DNA of 64,000 nucleotides from Puffinus mauretanicus (GCA_023333565.1 JAJKFH010003165.1:930001-994000); one strand, 5' to 3'. Numbered from the stretch's first letter, positions 14,271 through 27,519 are shown. Numbers and translations are program-made. Notes: generated from the sequence alone by a model not told the origin.

Positions 14271-14282
14271 AGAGAGAGAGAG
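14271..14282. repeat. (AG)n microsatellite
   Basis: Six consecutive AG units followed by GGGAG. It is short, and of interest only as a possible length polymorphism. Confidence 0.8.
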
Positions 14283-17200
14283 GGAGAAATTATTGAGCCT
14301 GGCAGTCCACAGGGATTTGGGGTTGTGGTGCGACAGAAAAAAAAGACTGCCAGCGACCCTGCAGAGTGAACACGCTCAGTCACGCAGAAATTGCCTCTCT
14401 GGGTCAACCGCTCGGAGGGGAGATCTCCTGTTGTGCAGGGACAGCTGCTGCGCCAGCACAAGGGAGGTGCGGGAGCCACAGCCACCGAGGCTCTGCACCG
14501 CGTTTTTGCCTCTCAGACGAGATTGGGAAAGTGGAGCCCATTGTTCCCGGGTCTTTAGACATTGCTTTACTCGGTCGCCTCATTTCCATAATGCTCCCTG
14601 GCCTCCCAGTAGCCCAAATTGATTTGATGAATACAGTTTTGTGTGGTTTAGGATTCATTATTCCCCATGTCCCACCCTCTCAGTTTTGTACTAGGTAATC
14701 TCAGATCCTGCTGGAGCCTTAATTAAAAGCTATGGGCACAAAGTAAAAGCATTTTCCTTTGCTCCTCTGTGTGCCAGCCGCATACTGCTGCCCGCTCTTC
14801 TGTTTCAGCTGAAAACGAACAGGAGGGAAGAAGACGTCACAGCCCGTAGCTCTGGGATAGGCAATAGCTTGGGAGAATGGGGGAGGAGGCTCCTTTGCAT
14901 TTAGAAAACCTGAACCCACGAAAAATATAAAATTCAGAGTGGAGAGGGTAAGAGAGAGGGAAGGAGTTCTTCCTTCTCCACCCTCCCATCCCCAGGCATG
15001 TCTACACTTCTCCGCATTATTGCAGCCGAGACGCCTGATGCAGAAGGGTTACTAAGCTTTGCTTCAGAAGCTCCTTGGTGCATTTGCTGGGTGGTTACCT
15101 AAATGTTTTTCAAAGGCTTGACTCAGCCTTCACTTTGCAGGCTCTTGGTAGTCCAGGGAGAAACCACAGGAGGAACCACAAAAAAAAGTATAGTTTCTTC
15201 TGGGAACTTTTGCTTCATGTTGAAGCTGAGGTATTGCACGCCTATAGAAGGTAACCTTGATTTTTGGATGTCACAGCAAAGTTGTGGAATCATAAAAGTG
15301 TTAGAGTTAGAGGATATCACCAAATATTTGATGGTATTCACCATCTTCTTGCCAGCACAGGCCAGCTCATGCCAACAGACCTTCTAGTTGTTTTATTTAC
15401 CCCAAAGATGGGAATTCCTCTTCACCTGGGGACTCTTCATAAATATGCCTTTAAGAATTTTTTTTCTGTCATTAAACTTCTGGATTTTTTCCTCTTCCTT
15501 ACCATCTTATCCCCAAACTGGTATCAGGCTAATAATTCCTTTATCTCTATTCAAGCCTGGCACCACTATCATCATTCACCCGTACTGGTGTGGTGATCCA
15601 GAAGACATCTTGTCAACCTCAGTGATGCCTTTTGGTGGGTACAACCTTTGTTCAGCAGTACATCAGATTTAAGACCTCACAGTCTCCCATAAAAATATTT
15701 GCAGGTGCTCCTTTAGAGTCAGCAAGAATGATATATTTAGTTCCTTCTAATAAGTCACTTGCTATAGCTCATTAATCACTGTTATTACCCTCTCAATGCA
15801 TTTGGTGAATGTAGCAATATGGCATTTGAGTACTTCTGGAAATAAGACAGCTCATTAATTGAAACAGTGTCTAAAACTACTTTTATTTTGCTATTCATTA
15901 ACAACTCCACAAGTAGGTTTTAGTTCACAAGAATCTTTGCAGAATTCAGCAGCACTGTAAATATTTGTGTAAATAAATAATCATATTCAAAATAACATTC
16001 CAAATAGGAGGTCATATTTGTACAAAAGATTTGTCTGCTCACTATGTGGTTTTGTGGCTATTTCATCTATTCAAGGAATACATTAAATATTCTCTTCTAA
16101 GGTTATTAGCCTTGCTGTTTAAACAGAGGCTATATGTAACAACCATTTTTCCAAGCAAGTAAGGTAAAATTTGTGTATCCAAATTATTTTTGCAATAATT
16201 TCAAGTGATGCATAAATTCACAAAAATCATAACTAAAAAATGCAAACAAGGTCACTAGTGCTTTAGATACAAAGGTCACATTACTAATTTTATTAACTTG
16301 TTTTTCGGTTCTTCTGTGTAAAAGTGTATTTAGTCTGAGTGACTTCTCTTCTGGACAGATATAAAAAAAATTCTGTCCCTTCCTTACTCAGGAATGTTTT
16401 GTCTCAGTAGGTGACACTAAATATGGATTCATAATTGTGTACTGCAACTCCCTACTAAAATTTTTCCCCAATGTTTGATGTTTGACACTACTGTCTTCCT
16501 GGATTCTTCTTTCACAAGTACAGTGTGACCTTAACCCTATTTGTGTAAAGCATCCTCAGGCAGACCATCACTCAAAGATCATCACTCACAGCCTCACTTT
16601 TCCTTTCCTCCCATGGGTTACTTTCAATCCTGATGAATGAGAGGTGGATTTATTAGAAAGGGTGAGGGGATCTGTGTCCATCTTCCCATGTTGAAATCCC
16701 AACACGTATTGTATTTTAGTGCAAAGCCACAATACTAGAGATGGGCAACAGGAGACAGCAGGTTGCAGGGAAAAAGAACCTCCTCTAACGCTTGCTTGTG
16801 GCGAGCCCTGGCAGCCCCACTGCTTTCAGGCTTTCAACACTAGTCCTCACACCACACTCAACCTGAGACCCTAGCAGTGCCACGCGCCAGCTTTTGGGGG
16901 AACAATTCAGTGACCCGTGTTCAAATAGCTCCACGCTGGTCCTGGCTATACCAGAGAGCTCAGGTGTTTAATGGGGTCTCACGCTGCCAAACCTGGGCTC
17001 CTCACCTGTTGTTTTGTTTCTCTTCCCTTCACTCACATTGTGTCTGCACTGCTCCTGATGCATTGTAGGATAACGATGGCTGGTTGACAGATGCAGGATA
17101 ACTTCAATGAACAAAGGTATTAGTTTGACCTTGGAATGGTAGGCTCAGATCTTTGTACTCTAGCATAGCTTGTCTTTCATTCATCTGTGCTCCTCCCGTC

Positions 17201-20200
17201 ACTCTATCATTGCTGTCTGGGAAATGTTCTGTGGCATAAATCTCTGTTCCTCAGTGTTCCTCATGTTGATATCAATGCATCAACTCTGCTGCACAGGTAA
17301 AGCGACAACAAAAAGAAAGAGAAGAGAAATGAGATTATGGTTAATAAACTTCAGCAAGTGACATGAAAGTTGCAAGCTTAATTTAGGCTCAAAGATCTGA
17401 AAGGACTATTTCAGCAGTGGCAGCATCTTCTTTTAGGTGTTCTGTGCACTACATGTTTCGAGCTCTGCCATCCTGCACCTAAGTAGATGTACTTCTGTAC
17501 CAGATTACATGGTGCTTAAAATGATTATGGGGAGGAGAAAACAAACACTGGCCTGCAACAGAGAGATGTTTTCCTCAGTCTGTGTTAGTGTGTGTACAGC
17601 GAAAGTGAATGCAGCGCTCTGACCTCAGTGAGCACCGTTGGGTAGTAAAGACAAAATGCTACGAAAGCCAAACATGTTTTTGAGACAGAGTCACTAAATC
17701 CGTCTTCCTCCCTCTGCCCCACAGGAACCAGGCATCTGCAATGGAGATGAGGAATTGCAAAAGAGCATTTCTGTGTAGGAAAGTACATATGTAGGTTAAA
17801 CTGATGCTCGGATGGTGGCTATCCTGCCCTGAGTGCCCACTGAACGTCCTTTCTCCCTCCATGGTGCAGAAGACAAGAGGCAACACTGCTGCGCTACACA
17901 CCTTGCAGCAGCAGCTCACACAGCTCTGGTAACATTGACTAATCCCAGGTTATCACGCAGCCAACAACCTGCGTAGGAAGGAGAACTGGCCATATAGCCA
18001 CAGTCCCTGGCTCCTGGCCAGTTTTCCCCAGATTTCTCTACGCCTGTCAGCAGTGTGGGTTTTTTGTGGGAACATCCCACAGTGTCACCTGTCCACTCTA
18101 GAACATACTGTGGCATTGGATAGGTTTACTTCAATTCATCTGGATGTGCTAATGGCAGGTATCAAAGTACAGTAACATTAAAATACCTTCAGCAGTAGAG
18201 ACTACACTGGAAACAATGTCCTTTGTCAAGGAAAAGCAACATTTATGAAATCGGGCATGGAAAACTTGTTTTTTTGGTCTAAAATATTTTTTCTGTATGC
18301 TGAGTTGCCTCTTAAAAAGTCATGTGCAGATCATTTAAATCCACTGCTAACTTGCATTGATATTCCATTCAAAAAGTTTCTCTATACCAGATATTATTCC
18401 ACGGTTACTATAGATATCTTACATACTTCTTACAGGGAGGAAGTGTTCTCTTAGATACCACTGTGGTAATTATTAGCAAATGTTCCCTGGCAAAAGGTAA
18501 TTAGCAAGTAATTATTAGGAAATAGAGGCAATCAGGCCCTGCAAAAATTCCTCCACTGGGATCACAAACTGGGGAGAGGAGATGCAGAAAACCATCTTTT
18601 TAGAAGCTTAAAAGAATAAGAGTTAATTAACGTAGAAAAATGCTTCAGCACAGCAAGCTGAGGCTGCAAATATCTTTGAGGGATGCTGCAGCCCCAACAG
18701 TAACCTCCTTCACTCGTAAGGACGGTGCACCCAGGGGAGGTTCTGATTAGCAGGTTTGCACGGTGTGCCTTAAGAACACAAATCTGTTGACAGGGAAGAA
18801 AGCAGGCAGGAGCATACATAAGTAACCGCTGCTGTTTCCATGCAATTGTAAATGCAAAGCACAGAGGGACATCAGGGCTGGCACATACTACTCACTAAAA
18901 CTGGAGGGAGGAGACAGGAATGCAGTCACAAAATTGACAACTCTTTGAAAAGGCCATGGCAATTTTAACTCTTCATGGCTGAAAGGCTGAGGATATGTGA
19001 GGATATCTCACTCGGTAAGTATATATTCATTCATTCTCAGGGCAGCATAAACAAGGAACTCCTGTTTCCGAAACAGCCCCCTGTCACACGCAGAGCAGCT
19101 GATGGAACAAAGAACCACATTTGTACATGCTCAGAGTGACACCCGTGAATATGCATTACTGCCGGAGCCTGGCGCTGCTGGAGGGGTACCGCTCTACCTC
19201 CACAGAAATAATCCTCTCATCATGCTCTGTGCTGCAGCCAGCCTCAACATTAATATTTTGGTTCAAAGGAGTATACCGGGCAAGGATGTGAATGGAAAGG
19301 AAATACATTGCACGTGAAGTTGATTGATTGCTTCATGCTTTACTCACCATTAAAAGGCTGATGGCTTTTTTTCAGCCATGAAACTGCAAGATCTCTTACT
19401 TTACCACTTACTCTTCTACTTTCACCCATGCCAGATACAATTTCTGATGCCCAATCACCCCATTCCCCCTTGGGATACTGGCAAGACTTGGGGCTAGTTT
19501 TCTTTTTATGAAACAGAGAAGTTGACTCTGCATCAGGACAGCTGGGACGTAGCTGTCAGTTCCTTTTCATTATCAGCAGCACCCAGCTGGATGTCTGGAA
19601 TTCACAGACACTGGGGGGGAATCGTTTTTGCTTGAATTTTAAAAACAGGTTGCTTGCTGGGAATGAATACCCTGCAACAGTTGCTCAACTTTGCCTCTCT
19701 GAAAGCAAAAGCAATCCCAGAGGCTGCTAAAAGCACAAGAGAAATCAAACTGCTCCTTGCTCATCAGTTCAGAATCTGGTTGGTGCTTGAAAGTTTTGCT
19801 TTCGCGGCAAAATCATCTGCACGTTAAATATTTTTTAAAAGATGTATATCCATAACAAACTCAAAGTTAAGGAGAAATCCCAAATTCTCATTGCTTGAAA
19901 ATCAGTGCCCATTGCCACTAATTCCTTGTGAAATAAATAATTATGCAGCTCTAGCAGCTTCAGGATTTGCATGTACTTTGGATGAGAATCTATTGCTGGG
20001 CACTTTAAAGTTAAGAACATAAATGATGTTCTGTTTGCCATATGTCCAATGAGCAACCTTTTCTTAATTCACAGTCCAAAAATTAGGATTCGTGCAGCAG
20101 CACTGCTGCTTGGAAAAAGAAAGTTTGCTGAATTTCTCCTAGTGGGGGCTTGCAGCTGGTGTCTATGACAAGAGTTTAAAGTATTTCCCTCCTTAATCTA

Positions 20201-20461
20201 AATTAGCAAATGACTTGGAGGAGTCTTTTACTTACTGGCCTCTCAGCTAAACTTCCCATTGCTAAACTAAGCTTGCCATCTGTGACAGATGAAGACAGTT
20301 CCCTTCTGGGACTTCAGGCTCCCTTAGCACAGGGCTCCACTTCTCATCATTTTGCCCTCGCTTTAAAATAAGCCTGGTTTCCATATTGCCCACAAAGGAA
20401 CAGTGTGTTGTCAGGAATCCTGGTGGATTCCTTTTTCCTTTCTTTTTCTTTTTGGTTTGGG

Positions 20462-20479
20462 TTTTTTTTTTTTTTTTTT
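20462..20479 (+). repeat. T18 homopolymer
   Basis: An uninterrupted run of 18 T after a T-rich lead-in (20430-20460). No adjoining retrotransposon body was recognised, so it is not an obvious reverse-orientation poly(A) tail. Confidence 0.9.
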
Positions 20480-22251
20480 GCGTAGACCAACAAAAATAGC
20501 TTGGGCTAGCTAAGTGGTCATTTCACTCCCATTTCTTAGAAGTCTGAGCTATTTTCCATCTAGCTAAAGTTTTGGCCATCCCTTGGTTGTTAAGTCTGGG
20601 CTACACCTTACCTGTAACACACTCTTCGTAATGACTGAGAAATCTCTCTGCTTGTTCTCTACTTCATATGCAATGAGTTTTACTAATATGCTGAACTAAC
20701 CGTCACTCAAAAGTATAACCAAACTGTTAGCTTAAATAGCTAGCTCTAAATACTTGAAAAACAAACCAGTGTCTTTTGTAAAAGATCATTTACATATAAA
20801 CCAAACTAACCAACAGCGCCACAAAACTACTTTTATGTATAAAAGTAAATAAGAGTCTCATGATAAAATACCTAAGAATATGAAAAGGGGGGATGCAGTG
20901 AATATTAATGGACTGCCATCCTTCTCACATCTCAGAGCTTGCATGGCAAACTGTAGGCTCATTCCAGCTAACGTGTATTAAACATGATTTATACCAATGG
21001 TGTGCAATTGTCTTCAGCGTAACTGTTCTAAAATCCTAGTGTAAATGTTTCTCCTGCTGCTCTTATGTTCTTCACACTTGTGCTAGGTCAGCTGGGACAG
21101 AGTTATTTGGTCCTGCCCAATACTAGTGAACCAGCATCCAGGTCACAACTAGGCAGTAATTACAAATTTTGCTGGTGGTTTCAAAGCATTAACCGGTGGA
21201 AACACGGTCTTAGTGAGCTGAAACACATGATCAGAAGTACACTGGTATTATTAGTGTTCAGGGTCCTTAGGGTAGGAGAGAAGTGAATCCCAAAGTTTAA
21301 GCAGTTTTTAGCCCCAGCTTGCAGTGCACACTCTAGTCCTATGTTGGATTTTTTTTGAAGTGTTTATATTACAGAGTCAAAACATCTCCCTTAAACTATA
21401 TCAGATAAGACTATTAAGAAATATAATCTCACTCCACCTTCCCCCAAGGCCTTCCAGGATTCTTTGTGAAGCAAAACTGCTCTGTTCCCATCCCAAACTT
21501 CTTGAGTTCCAGGTGTGTATTTAGAGACGTGCTTGGCCTGCAGAAGGGCTTCTTTTCTTTTTCTAAACCAGGGTCTTGGTCTATTAAAAACTCAGCCAGA
21601 CTGATTGCTATGTGAATGTCTTTTGGTGCTATTCTCTCTCCAGTGAGGCTTGGCCTCCTGGTGTGTGCACATGAGTCTGTTCATGGCCACAAGTTCAGAG
21701 CAGGTTATTTTAGAATAATCTGGTGGCTTGAAAGTCTCAGCCCTCAGTCCATCCCCCCAGAACATGGCTATAGGGTATTGAAGTCCAGTGGCTAGAAAAA
21801 CAAGTGGCAGCAATGGGAGGACTGTCAGCTTCAGTGCTGAGCACAGCAGAAAATCCAGTGTACTGCCTCATACCTGAAAAACAAAAGTGTTTTATAAGAG
21901 TAAGCAGGCTGGCTACTTTGTTTTGGGGCCTTGACTAACTTTGGTAGGAAAAGTTGCAGCTCCCATTTGACTTTTGAGCATGATCCTGTGATGATCAATA
22001 TCAGAAATACACACCAGCAATCAGGTGTGATTTGGACATAGCGTAGGCAAAAAATGGCATTTCTGTTGAACAAGGCATAGTTCCCAGCAAGGTGTTTATC
22101 TCATTCTTTTGGTTTTTTGTTCATGCCATGCCAACTGTGAGGACAGAAATTCTCAGGGCAAAATTAGAGCAGCATGGACAAGCATATACCAGATGAGGCA
22201 TAAAGTTTTCTGGGATAAAGTTAACCCTGCAGAAATTTTCACAGACATTTG

Positions 22252-22330
22252 AATCACAGAATGGCTGAGGTTGGAGAGAACATCTCAAAGTCATCCAGTA
22301 CTTCCAGAGGTCATCTGGTCCAAATCAACA
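22252..22330 (-). mobile_element. CR1: Old CR1 LINE 3' end, antisense
   Basis: The + strand reads GAATCACAGAATGGCTGAGG then TTGGAGAGAACATC, followed by GTCATC and a diverged 'GGTCATCTGGTCCAA'. This is the reverse complement of a CR1 3' terminus, where the element's last bases are ...TTCTATGATTC. Only about 80 bases can be followed, so the copy is strongly 5'-truncated, as is usual for CR1. It lies about 235 bases before the younger, opposite-strand CR1 and is much more diverged, so it is a separate and earlier insertion. Confidence 0.75.
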
Positions 22331-22564
22331 GAGTATTTCTACCAGATCCGTTCTCTGCATAATGGACCAGCTGGATTTTTTATGTGGTACTCAACAAAAG
22401 AGACCAGCTCCCTGCATGACTGAACTACAGTCCTACTGTTCATTTTAGGTGTTCTGAATTAATCTTTTCTTTTTCATTTGTTTTAAATATGCTTAGATTA
22501 CAAGGGAGTGGGAGAATCTGGCAAGATGGTCGAGATGCCGTGTCTTTACTACTGCATAAAAGAG
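22331..22564. other. Spacer between two CR1 copies
   Basis: About 230 bases of sequence in which I see no clear repeat or gene. The proximal part may be an unrecognised, decayed extension of the antisense CR1 tail. A stop codon (TAA, 22557-22559) lies just before the start of recognisable CR1 coding sequence in the forward frame. Confidence 0.5.
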
Positions 22565-22565
22565 C

Positions 22566-23984
22566 TTGAGGCAGCTGGCGGAGGAGCTTGCCGAGCTGCT
22601 CTCCATCATTTACCAGCAGTCCTGGTTAACTGGGGAGGTCCTGGACGACTGGAGGCTTGCCAATGTGATGCCCATCTATAAGAAGGGCCGGAAGGAGGAT
22701 CTGGGGAACTACAGGCTGGTCAGCCTGACCTCGGTGCCGGGGAAAATCATGGAGCGGTTCGTTTTGAGGCCGCTCACGAGCCATGTCCGGGACAACCAGG
22801 GGATCAGGCCCAGCCAGCACGGGTTCATGGAAGGCAGGTCCTGCTTGACCAACCTGATCTCCTTCTATGACCAGGTCACCCACCTAGTGGGTGAGGGAAA
22901 GGCTGTGGATGTGGTCTACCTGGACTTCAGTAAAGCCTTTGACACTGTCTCCCACAGCATTCTCCTAGAGAAGCTGGCGGCTCACGGCCTAGACAGGTGC
23001 ACTCTTCGCTGGGTAAAAAACTGGCTGGACGGCCGAGCCCAGAGAGTTGTGGTGAATGGAGTTAAATCCGGTTGGCAGCCGGTCACGAGCGGTGTTCCCC
23101 AGGGCTCAGTACTGGGGCTGGTCCTGTTCAATATCTTTATCAACGATCTGGACGAGGGGATCGAGTGCTCCCTCAGTAAGTTTGCAGATGACACCAAGCT
23201 GGGCGGGAGTGTTGATCTACTCGAGGGTAGGAAGGCTCTGCAGAGGGACCTGGACAGGCTGGATCGATGGGCTGAGGCCAACTGTATGAGGTTCAACAAG
23301 GCCAAGTGCCGGGTCCTGCACTTGGGCCACAACAACCCCAGGCAATGCTACAGGCTTGGGGAAGAGTGGCTGGAAAGCTGCCTGGAGGAAAAGGACCTGG
23401 GGGTGCTGATTGACAGCCGGCTGAACATGAGCCGGCAGTGTGCCCAGGTGGCCAAGAAGGCCAATGGCATCCTGGCCTGTATCAGAAATAGTGTGGCCAG
23501 CAGGAGTAGGGAAGTGATGGTGCCCCTGTACTTGGCACTGGTGAGGCCGCACCTCGAATCTTGTGTTCAGTTTTGGGCCCCTCACTACAAGAAGGACATG
23601 GAGGTGCTGGAGCGTGTCCAGAGAAGGGCAACGAAGCTGGTGAAGGGCCTGGAGCACAAGTCTCATGAGGAGCAGCTGAGGGAACTGGGGTTGTTTAGTC
23701 TGGAGAAGAGGAGGTTGAGGGGAGACCTCATCATGCTCTACAGCTACCTGAAAGGAGGTTGTAGCGAGGTGGGTGTTGGTCTCTTCTGCCAAGTAACGAG
23801 CGACAGGACGAGAGGAAATGGCCTCAAGTTGCGCCAAGGGAGGTTTAGATTGGACATCAGGAGAAATTTCTTTACTGAAAGAGTGGTCAGGCCTTGCAAC
23901 AGGCTGCCCAGGGAAGTGGTGGAGTCACCATCCCTGGAAGTATTTAAAAGACGTGTAGATGAGGCCCTTAGGGACATGATGTAG
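22566..23984 (+). CDS. CR1 ORF2 fragment: reverse transcriptase and C-terminal region
   Basis: The open frame is 472 codons long. The first in-frame codon after the upstream stop region is TTG (22566), so this is not a real start: it is the truncated interior of CR1 ORF2. In CR1, ORF2 encodes an apurinic-type endonuclease followed by a reverse transcriptase that copies the element's RNA at the target site. The endonuclease is absent here. Reverse-transcriptase motifs are visible in order: [15 protein letters not shown] (48-63), [11 protein letters not shown] (85-96), the [12 protein letters not shown] motif with its catalytic Asp (119-130), [11 protein letters not shown] (174-184) and the FADD box with the paired catalytic Asp (206-209). 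After these come the CR1-typical C-terminal segments [20 protein letters not shown] and [17 protein letters not shown]. There are no internal stops or frameshifts. Several proline-to-leucine changes against the family pattern (residues 46, 51 and 185) suggest it is a decaying, inactive copy. Long minus-strand frames within it are shadows. Confidence 0.95.
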   Translation: MRQLAEELAELLSIIYQQSWLTGEVLDDWRLANVMPIYKKGRKEDLGNYRLVSLTSVPGKIMERFVLRPLTSHVRDNQGIRPSQHGFMEGRSCLTNLISFYDQVTHLVGEGKAVDVVYLDFSKAFDTVSHSILLEKLAAHGLDRCTLRWVKNWLDGRAQRVVVNGVKSGWQPVTSGVPQGSVLGLVLFNIFINDLDEGIECSLSKFADDTKLGGSVDLLEGRKALQRDLDRLDRWAEANCMRFNKAKCRVLHLGHNNPRQCYRLGEEWLESCLEEKDLGVLIDSRLNMSRQCAQVAKKANGILACIRNSVASRSREVMVPLYLALVRPHLESCVQFWAPHYKKDMEVLERVQRRATKLVKGLEHKSHEEQLRELGLFSLEKRRLRGDLIMLYSYLKGGCSEVGVGLFCQVTSDRTRGNGLKLRQGRFRLDIRRNFFTERVVRPCNRLPREVVESPSLEVFKRRVDEALRDMM

Positions 23985-24048
23985 TGGGCATGGTGTGTTG
24001 GGCTGACGGTTGGACACGATGATCTTAGAGGTCTTTTCCAACCTTAAT

Positions 24049-24065
24049 GATTCTATGATTCTATG
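24049..24065 (+). repeat. CR1 3' terminal short repeat
   Basis: ATTCTATG is repeated in an 8-9 bp register (ATTCTATGATTCTATGA). In CR1 this short tandem repeat replaces a poly(A) tail and is thought to be recognised by the element's reverse transcriptase. It marks the exact 3' end of the insertion. Confidence 0.93.
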
Positions 24066-24066
24066 A

Positions 24067-27000
24067 AGACATCCAGGGACTCATCTCCCACCACCAAGCC
24101 AAGTCTCATGGTACCCTCCAGAACAGACTTCTCTTGTTGGAGTGGCCCAAACCAGGATAGTGAGCCAGCAATGGGGCAGGCAGGTGATCAGGGTCCAGTC
24201 TTGTGTGTCCTCTGTCCTTCCCCTTTACTTAGCAGTGTAGGCATGCTCATAAATAGTTGCTGAATTCCTTCATTTTTGTGGACTATATTGGGATATAAAC
24301 AGCGAAAGTTTGCTTTAAACTGCCTTGATAGTTCCCACAGTCCCTAGGACATTTGGCCACACATCCATTCCCAGCATAAAACACAGCATCTTGAAATGAT
24401 CTACTTCATAATTCCTGAACTGCTCCAATAGCTGCAGGTGCTCTGGCCATACCTTTTTCTTCCTTACTTTTCACCGTTCTTCACTGCAGACAAGAGGAGC
24501 ACAACTCCAAAGTGCTCCCAGTGCGGAAAGGAGCATTTCCTGACCGAATCCAGGCATTTAAAAAATGGTACAAGTGGGGCAAGAGCTTCATGAATGACCC
24601 TTATCCAGTTCTCAAAATGTGAATCAGTGGTAACTCCACAGTCAGGGGATGAGCTACAGAGATATAAAACCAGAAGAAAGTGCAGGCATCCTACAGTGGG
24701 TTTTGCAAAGTTTTAGCATGAAAATACACAAGCCTGTATTTGGAATAGGTTCTAAATGCACAGAAACTTCTCAGAAGCCAATCTGAGTTCTACCAGTTCG
24801 AAGGCATTTTTCAAAAAGCAAACAAACCTGAAAAAGACCTCTTGGGATTTGTTTTTATTTTTTCTTAAATGGCTTATCCATTCCTGTATTTCTTATCTTC
24901 TGAGCCCAGCAAGTGGTCTGAAAAGTGCACCTATCTCCATCCAAACTTCAAACTTGACTTTTCTAAAGACAAACCAAGACCCCAAATTCACACGCCATTT
25001 CATAAGTACCCCCATTTCTAAAACATAAAATCTATGTAAATTAACTTCTTTATACCTTCTTTGTATCAAAGTACCTACTTACTTGTACAACAAATACCCT
25101 GAAAAAAAAAGAGATTCAAGGTGACTCTGAATTTACCTTCAGCCTCCAAGAACAGAGACATGTAGGATGGACCCAACAAAGAACTGTACCACCTTCTATA
25201 GCACTGTTGAAATCAAGAGGAAGGATCACTAAATCCTCTACAACACCTGGCGTATAAAATCTTACTTTCCTCAAAATCAACAGAGATTTTCATGGAGTGT
25301 ATCCGCAGAGCCTGAGAAATGATTAAACCGAGCAGGCTTAATTTTTTCTAGCTACCTGTGTTTTCTAGCTACCTGAAGTCCGTGCTGCTGCGTTGTTCTC
25401 CACAGCAGTGGTTCAAAATGAAAGCAAAGCTTGCTTTGTCAAGGAGCTAACGAATCCAGGCAGGATCCCTTTCGCATCTGAGCATTTTAGAGCTGGTGTC
25501 AAATAATTGCAATGAAATTCTGCATGTTTCTGCCACAATGTGCTTGCCCCAGTAAATGCCTCGTCATTCAGCGGCAGCACATCAGCTTGTCTTATGGATC
25601 GGTTTCTGTGGTGTTATGGCCCCATGAGGGTGTGCGCTCTCATGCAACTGGGGGGACACTTGGTGGTGTTGATGGTGCTTCGAGTGTTCAAGTCACCCTG
25701 AGCTTCGAGGATATGAACAAGGGATGGTCTCCATATGGGGAAGCATTGACTGAAGAAACACTTCTATGGTGGCTCCTGAAGAACAGGTCCCATGGTGGAT
25801 GCCTTCTTTTGAAACAAGATGATTTTATTTAAACTGTTCTTATCAATTACAAATAGTTATTCTGCTCCAGTCAGAACCACAGCAGAGTGAACCAAAGTCG
25901 ACTTTATTCCAGGTGTCTGCTTAGTCTTATGACTACCCTTCAAATTCAAACTCATAGTGCAGATTAATTCCCTGGGAAGGACAAGTCCGGGCTTTACATG
26001 ACAGCCCAGATGTGGGAAGGGCCCCATCTCCGGTGCTCCTCAGGGCACTGAAGCAAACCAGATGCTTGCCATGGGGACAGCTTGTGGCAAGGTGGAAGAG
26101 GAGCTGACAATGTGCCATCTTGCTCTCGACCCTTCTGATCTGGAGTGAAGTACAATGGTTTCTGGGCTGGATAACCAGGAAAACACCCAGTGCTTCGCCT
26201 CCTCCTGCCTCGCTCCTCCCCGCACTGCAAAGGTGAGCCTTGGCAGTAAAGAGGCCATTCAGACTCTTCTGGTTGACTGACTCAAGGTGATTCACAGCAA
26301 AATGGGAACAATCACAAAATCTGTCACCTGTATCACAAAAGCACATGATGACATTGGTGAAAAACAATCAATGGGTACTTATTTCTGGACACACAAAACA
26401 CATCGTGCCTTCAGTGAAGTGTCATTTAAGAAGAAAAAAATAAGTGAGATCTCACTTTCTGTCCGCAACATAAGCGGCAGCTTGCTTTCCCATATATTTA
26501 GAAATAAAAGAATATCTTATTATGGTAAGTACTACCAAATGCAGACAACACTTACGCTAAATTGTGTCTGCCTGAGGAGAGTTATTTTGGTGTGTCATAA
26601 AAGATTTATTACGCGGTGGCTTTTTTCCTGAAATTAACAGCTGTCTTTTGTTTTAATCATTGTGTATATAAAGAAAATAAAGTCATAAGACATTGAGCAC
26701 TTCTAACTCTTAAGGGCACTCCATGTTGTCAAGGAGAAAGCCTGAAGTTTGCGTAACAGCAAAAAACAGAGCAGCCTTAATTTTGCAAGCGTGTAGTAAT
26801 TTTGCTGTAGCTGAAAACTCCGAAAGGAAGCCTCCTCTCATTTCCAGCACAAATCACTTGTTTGTGTGACTTTTTGGCACACAAGTGCAGGGAGAACTAG
26901 TAAGGTACTTTTCAGCTAGCAGGCATCCATTTCCTTCTCTGAGGCAGCAATAATCATTGTTGAAATCCATCTTTAAAAACAGGAAGCTTTATCATTATGA

Positions 27001-27519
27001 TTTTCTAGCAACCTTGCCCTTTCTTGTGAACCCGACCCTGGCTACGAATAGTCTGCTTTGATTCAAGCACGACTATTATAAGACTGAAGCACAGGTATTT
27101 CCTATTTTGCTTTAATGCACATAAGGCGTGTGCTTAGAAACAGCCCTGCTCAGGGTGATTCACCCAGCCCTGAGCAGGAGCACTGCTTGACAGAGCTTTA
27201 CACAGGAGACCCACGTGTGTATATCGTGCTTTTGTTTATGTTTTATTTCTGTGGAATAGAGGCAATGAAGCGAGATCTCTTGCACTGGGAAAATATTATC
27301 GGAGAGGAAAGCAGCAGGAAAGTGCTGAGGATGAATTTGCAGGGACCGCAGCACAGATGAAGTTTTTTGACGTATAAGCAATAAGTAAATGTCTCTCCTG
27401 GCAGTACTTAGCAAAAGGGCCTCTCTACATAGGAGTGTAGCAGACTCACCGCTGCAGTGATGTTGTCAGATACACTTAATCTCTTCTCGAATGGATCCTT
27501 GACAGCGCATACAGGGTTG
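24067..27519. other. Single-copy non-coding sequence between CR1 and LTR
   Basis: No gene was recognised. There is a small tandem duplication at 25344-25375. The remaining open frames (up to 144 codons, minus strand, 25933-26367) overlap each other in all frames and carry no recognisable domain. Confidence 0.55.
25344..25375. repeat. 17-bp tandem duplication
   Basis: TTTTCTAGCTACCTG occurs at 25344-25358 and again at 25361-25375, separated only by TG. The two copies are identical over 15 bases, so the duplication is recent or conserved. Confidence 0.8.

Larger units (their letters stand above)
13613..22251. other. Single-copy non-coding sequence, no gene seen
   Basis: No exon or recognisable transposable element was found. 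A GC-rich patch lies at about 13690-13800. An (AG)n run lies at 14271-14282 and an 18-base T run at 20462-20479. About 15840-16330 is a long AT-rich stretch (for example around AATTATTTTTGCAATAATTT) that could be conserved non-coding DNA or simply low-complexity drift. Confidence 0.55.
22565..24066 (+). mobile_element. CR1: 5'-truncated CR1 LINE, young copy
   Basis: This is a non-LTR retrotransposon of the chicken repeat 1 clade. It starts abruptly inside ORF2, where family similarity begins at about codon [12 protein letters not shown]. It runs through the reverse transcriptase and the C-terminal part of ORF2, then a 3' UTR of about 80 bases with CGATGATCTTAGAGGTCTTT. It ends in the CR1-type terminal repeats ATTCTATGATTCTATGA (24049-24065). 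There is no poly(A) tail, as expected for CR1. The 5' truncation is the normal outcome of incomplete target-primed reverse transcription. ORF1, the 5' UTR promoter and the endonuclease domain are all missing, so this copy cannot move on its own. It is clearly the youngest LINE in the window, because the frame is still open while the other CR1 pieces are badly decayed. Confidence 0.97.

Noticed and set aside
15288..15345. Possible antisense CR1 end (TGGAATCATAAAAGTGTTAG)
   Set aside because: The opening is CR1-like for about 35 bases, but the expected 'GTCATC...GTCCA' continuation is absent. Too weak to annotate without a search.
21078..21110. Second LTR start (TGCTAGGTCAGCTGGGACAG)
   Set aside because: It weakly resembles the start of the LTR at 27525 (TGCTGGTTTTGACTGGGATAG), but the similarity stops after about 30 bases and no LTR end, TATA or target duplication was found.
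23217..23837. 206-codon open frame on the minus strand
   Set aside because: It is the complement of the CR1 ORF2 frame and exists only because that frame is free of stops.
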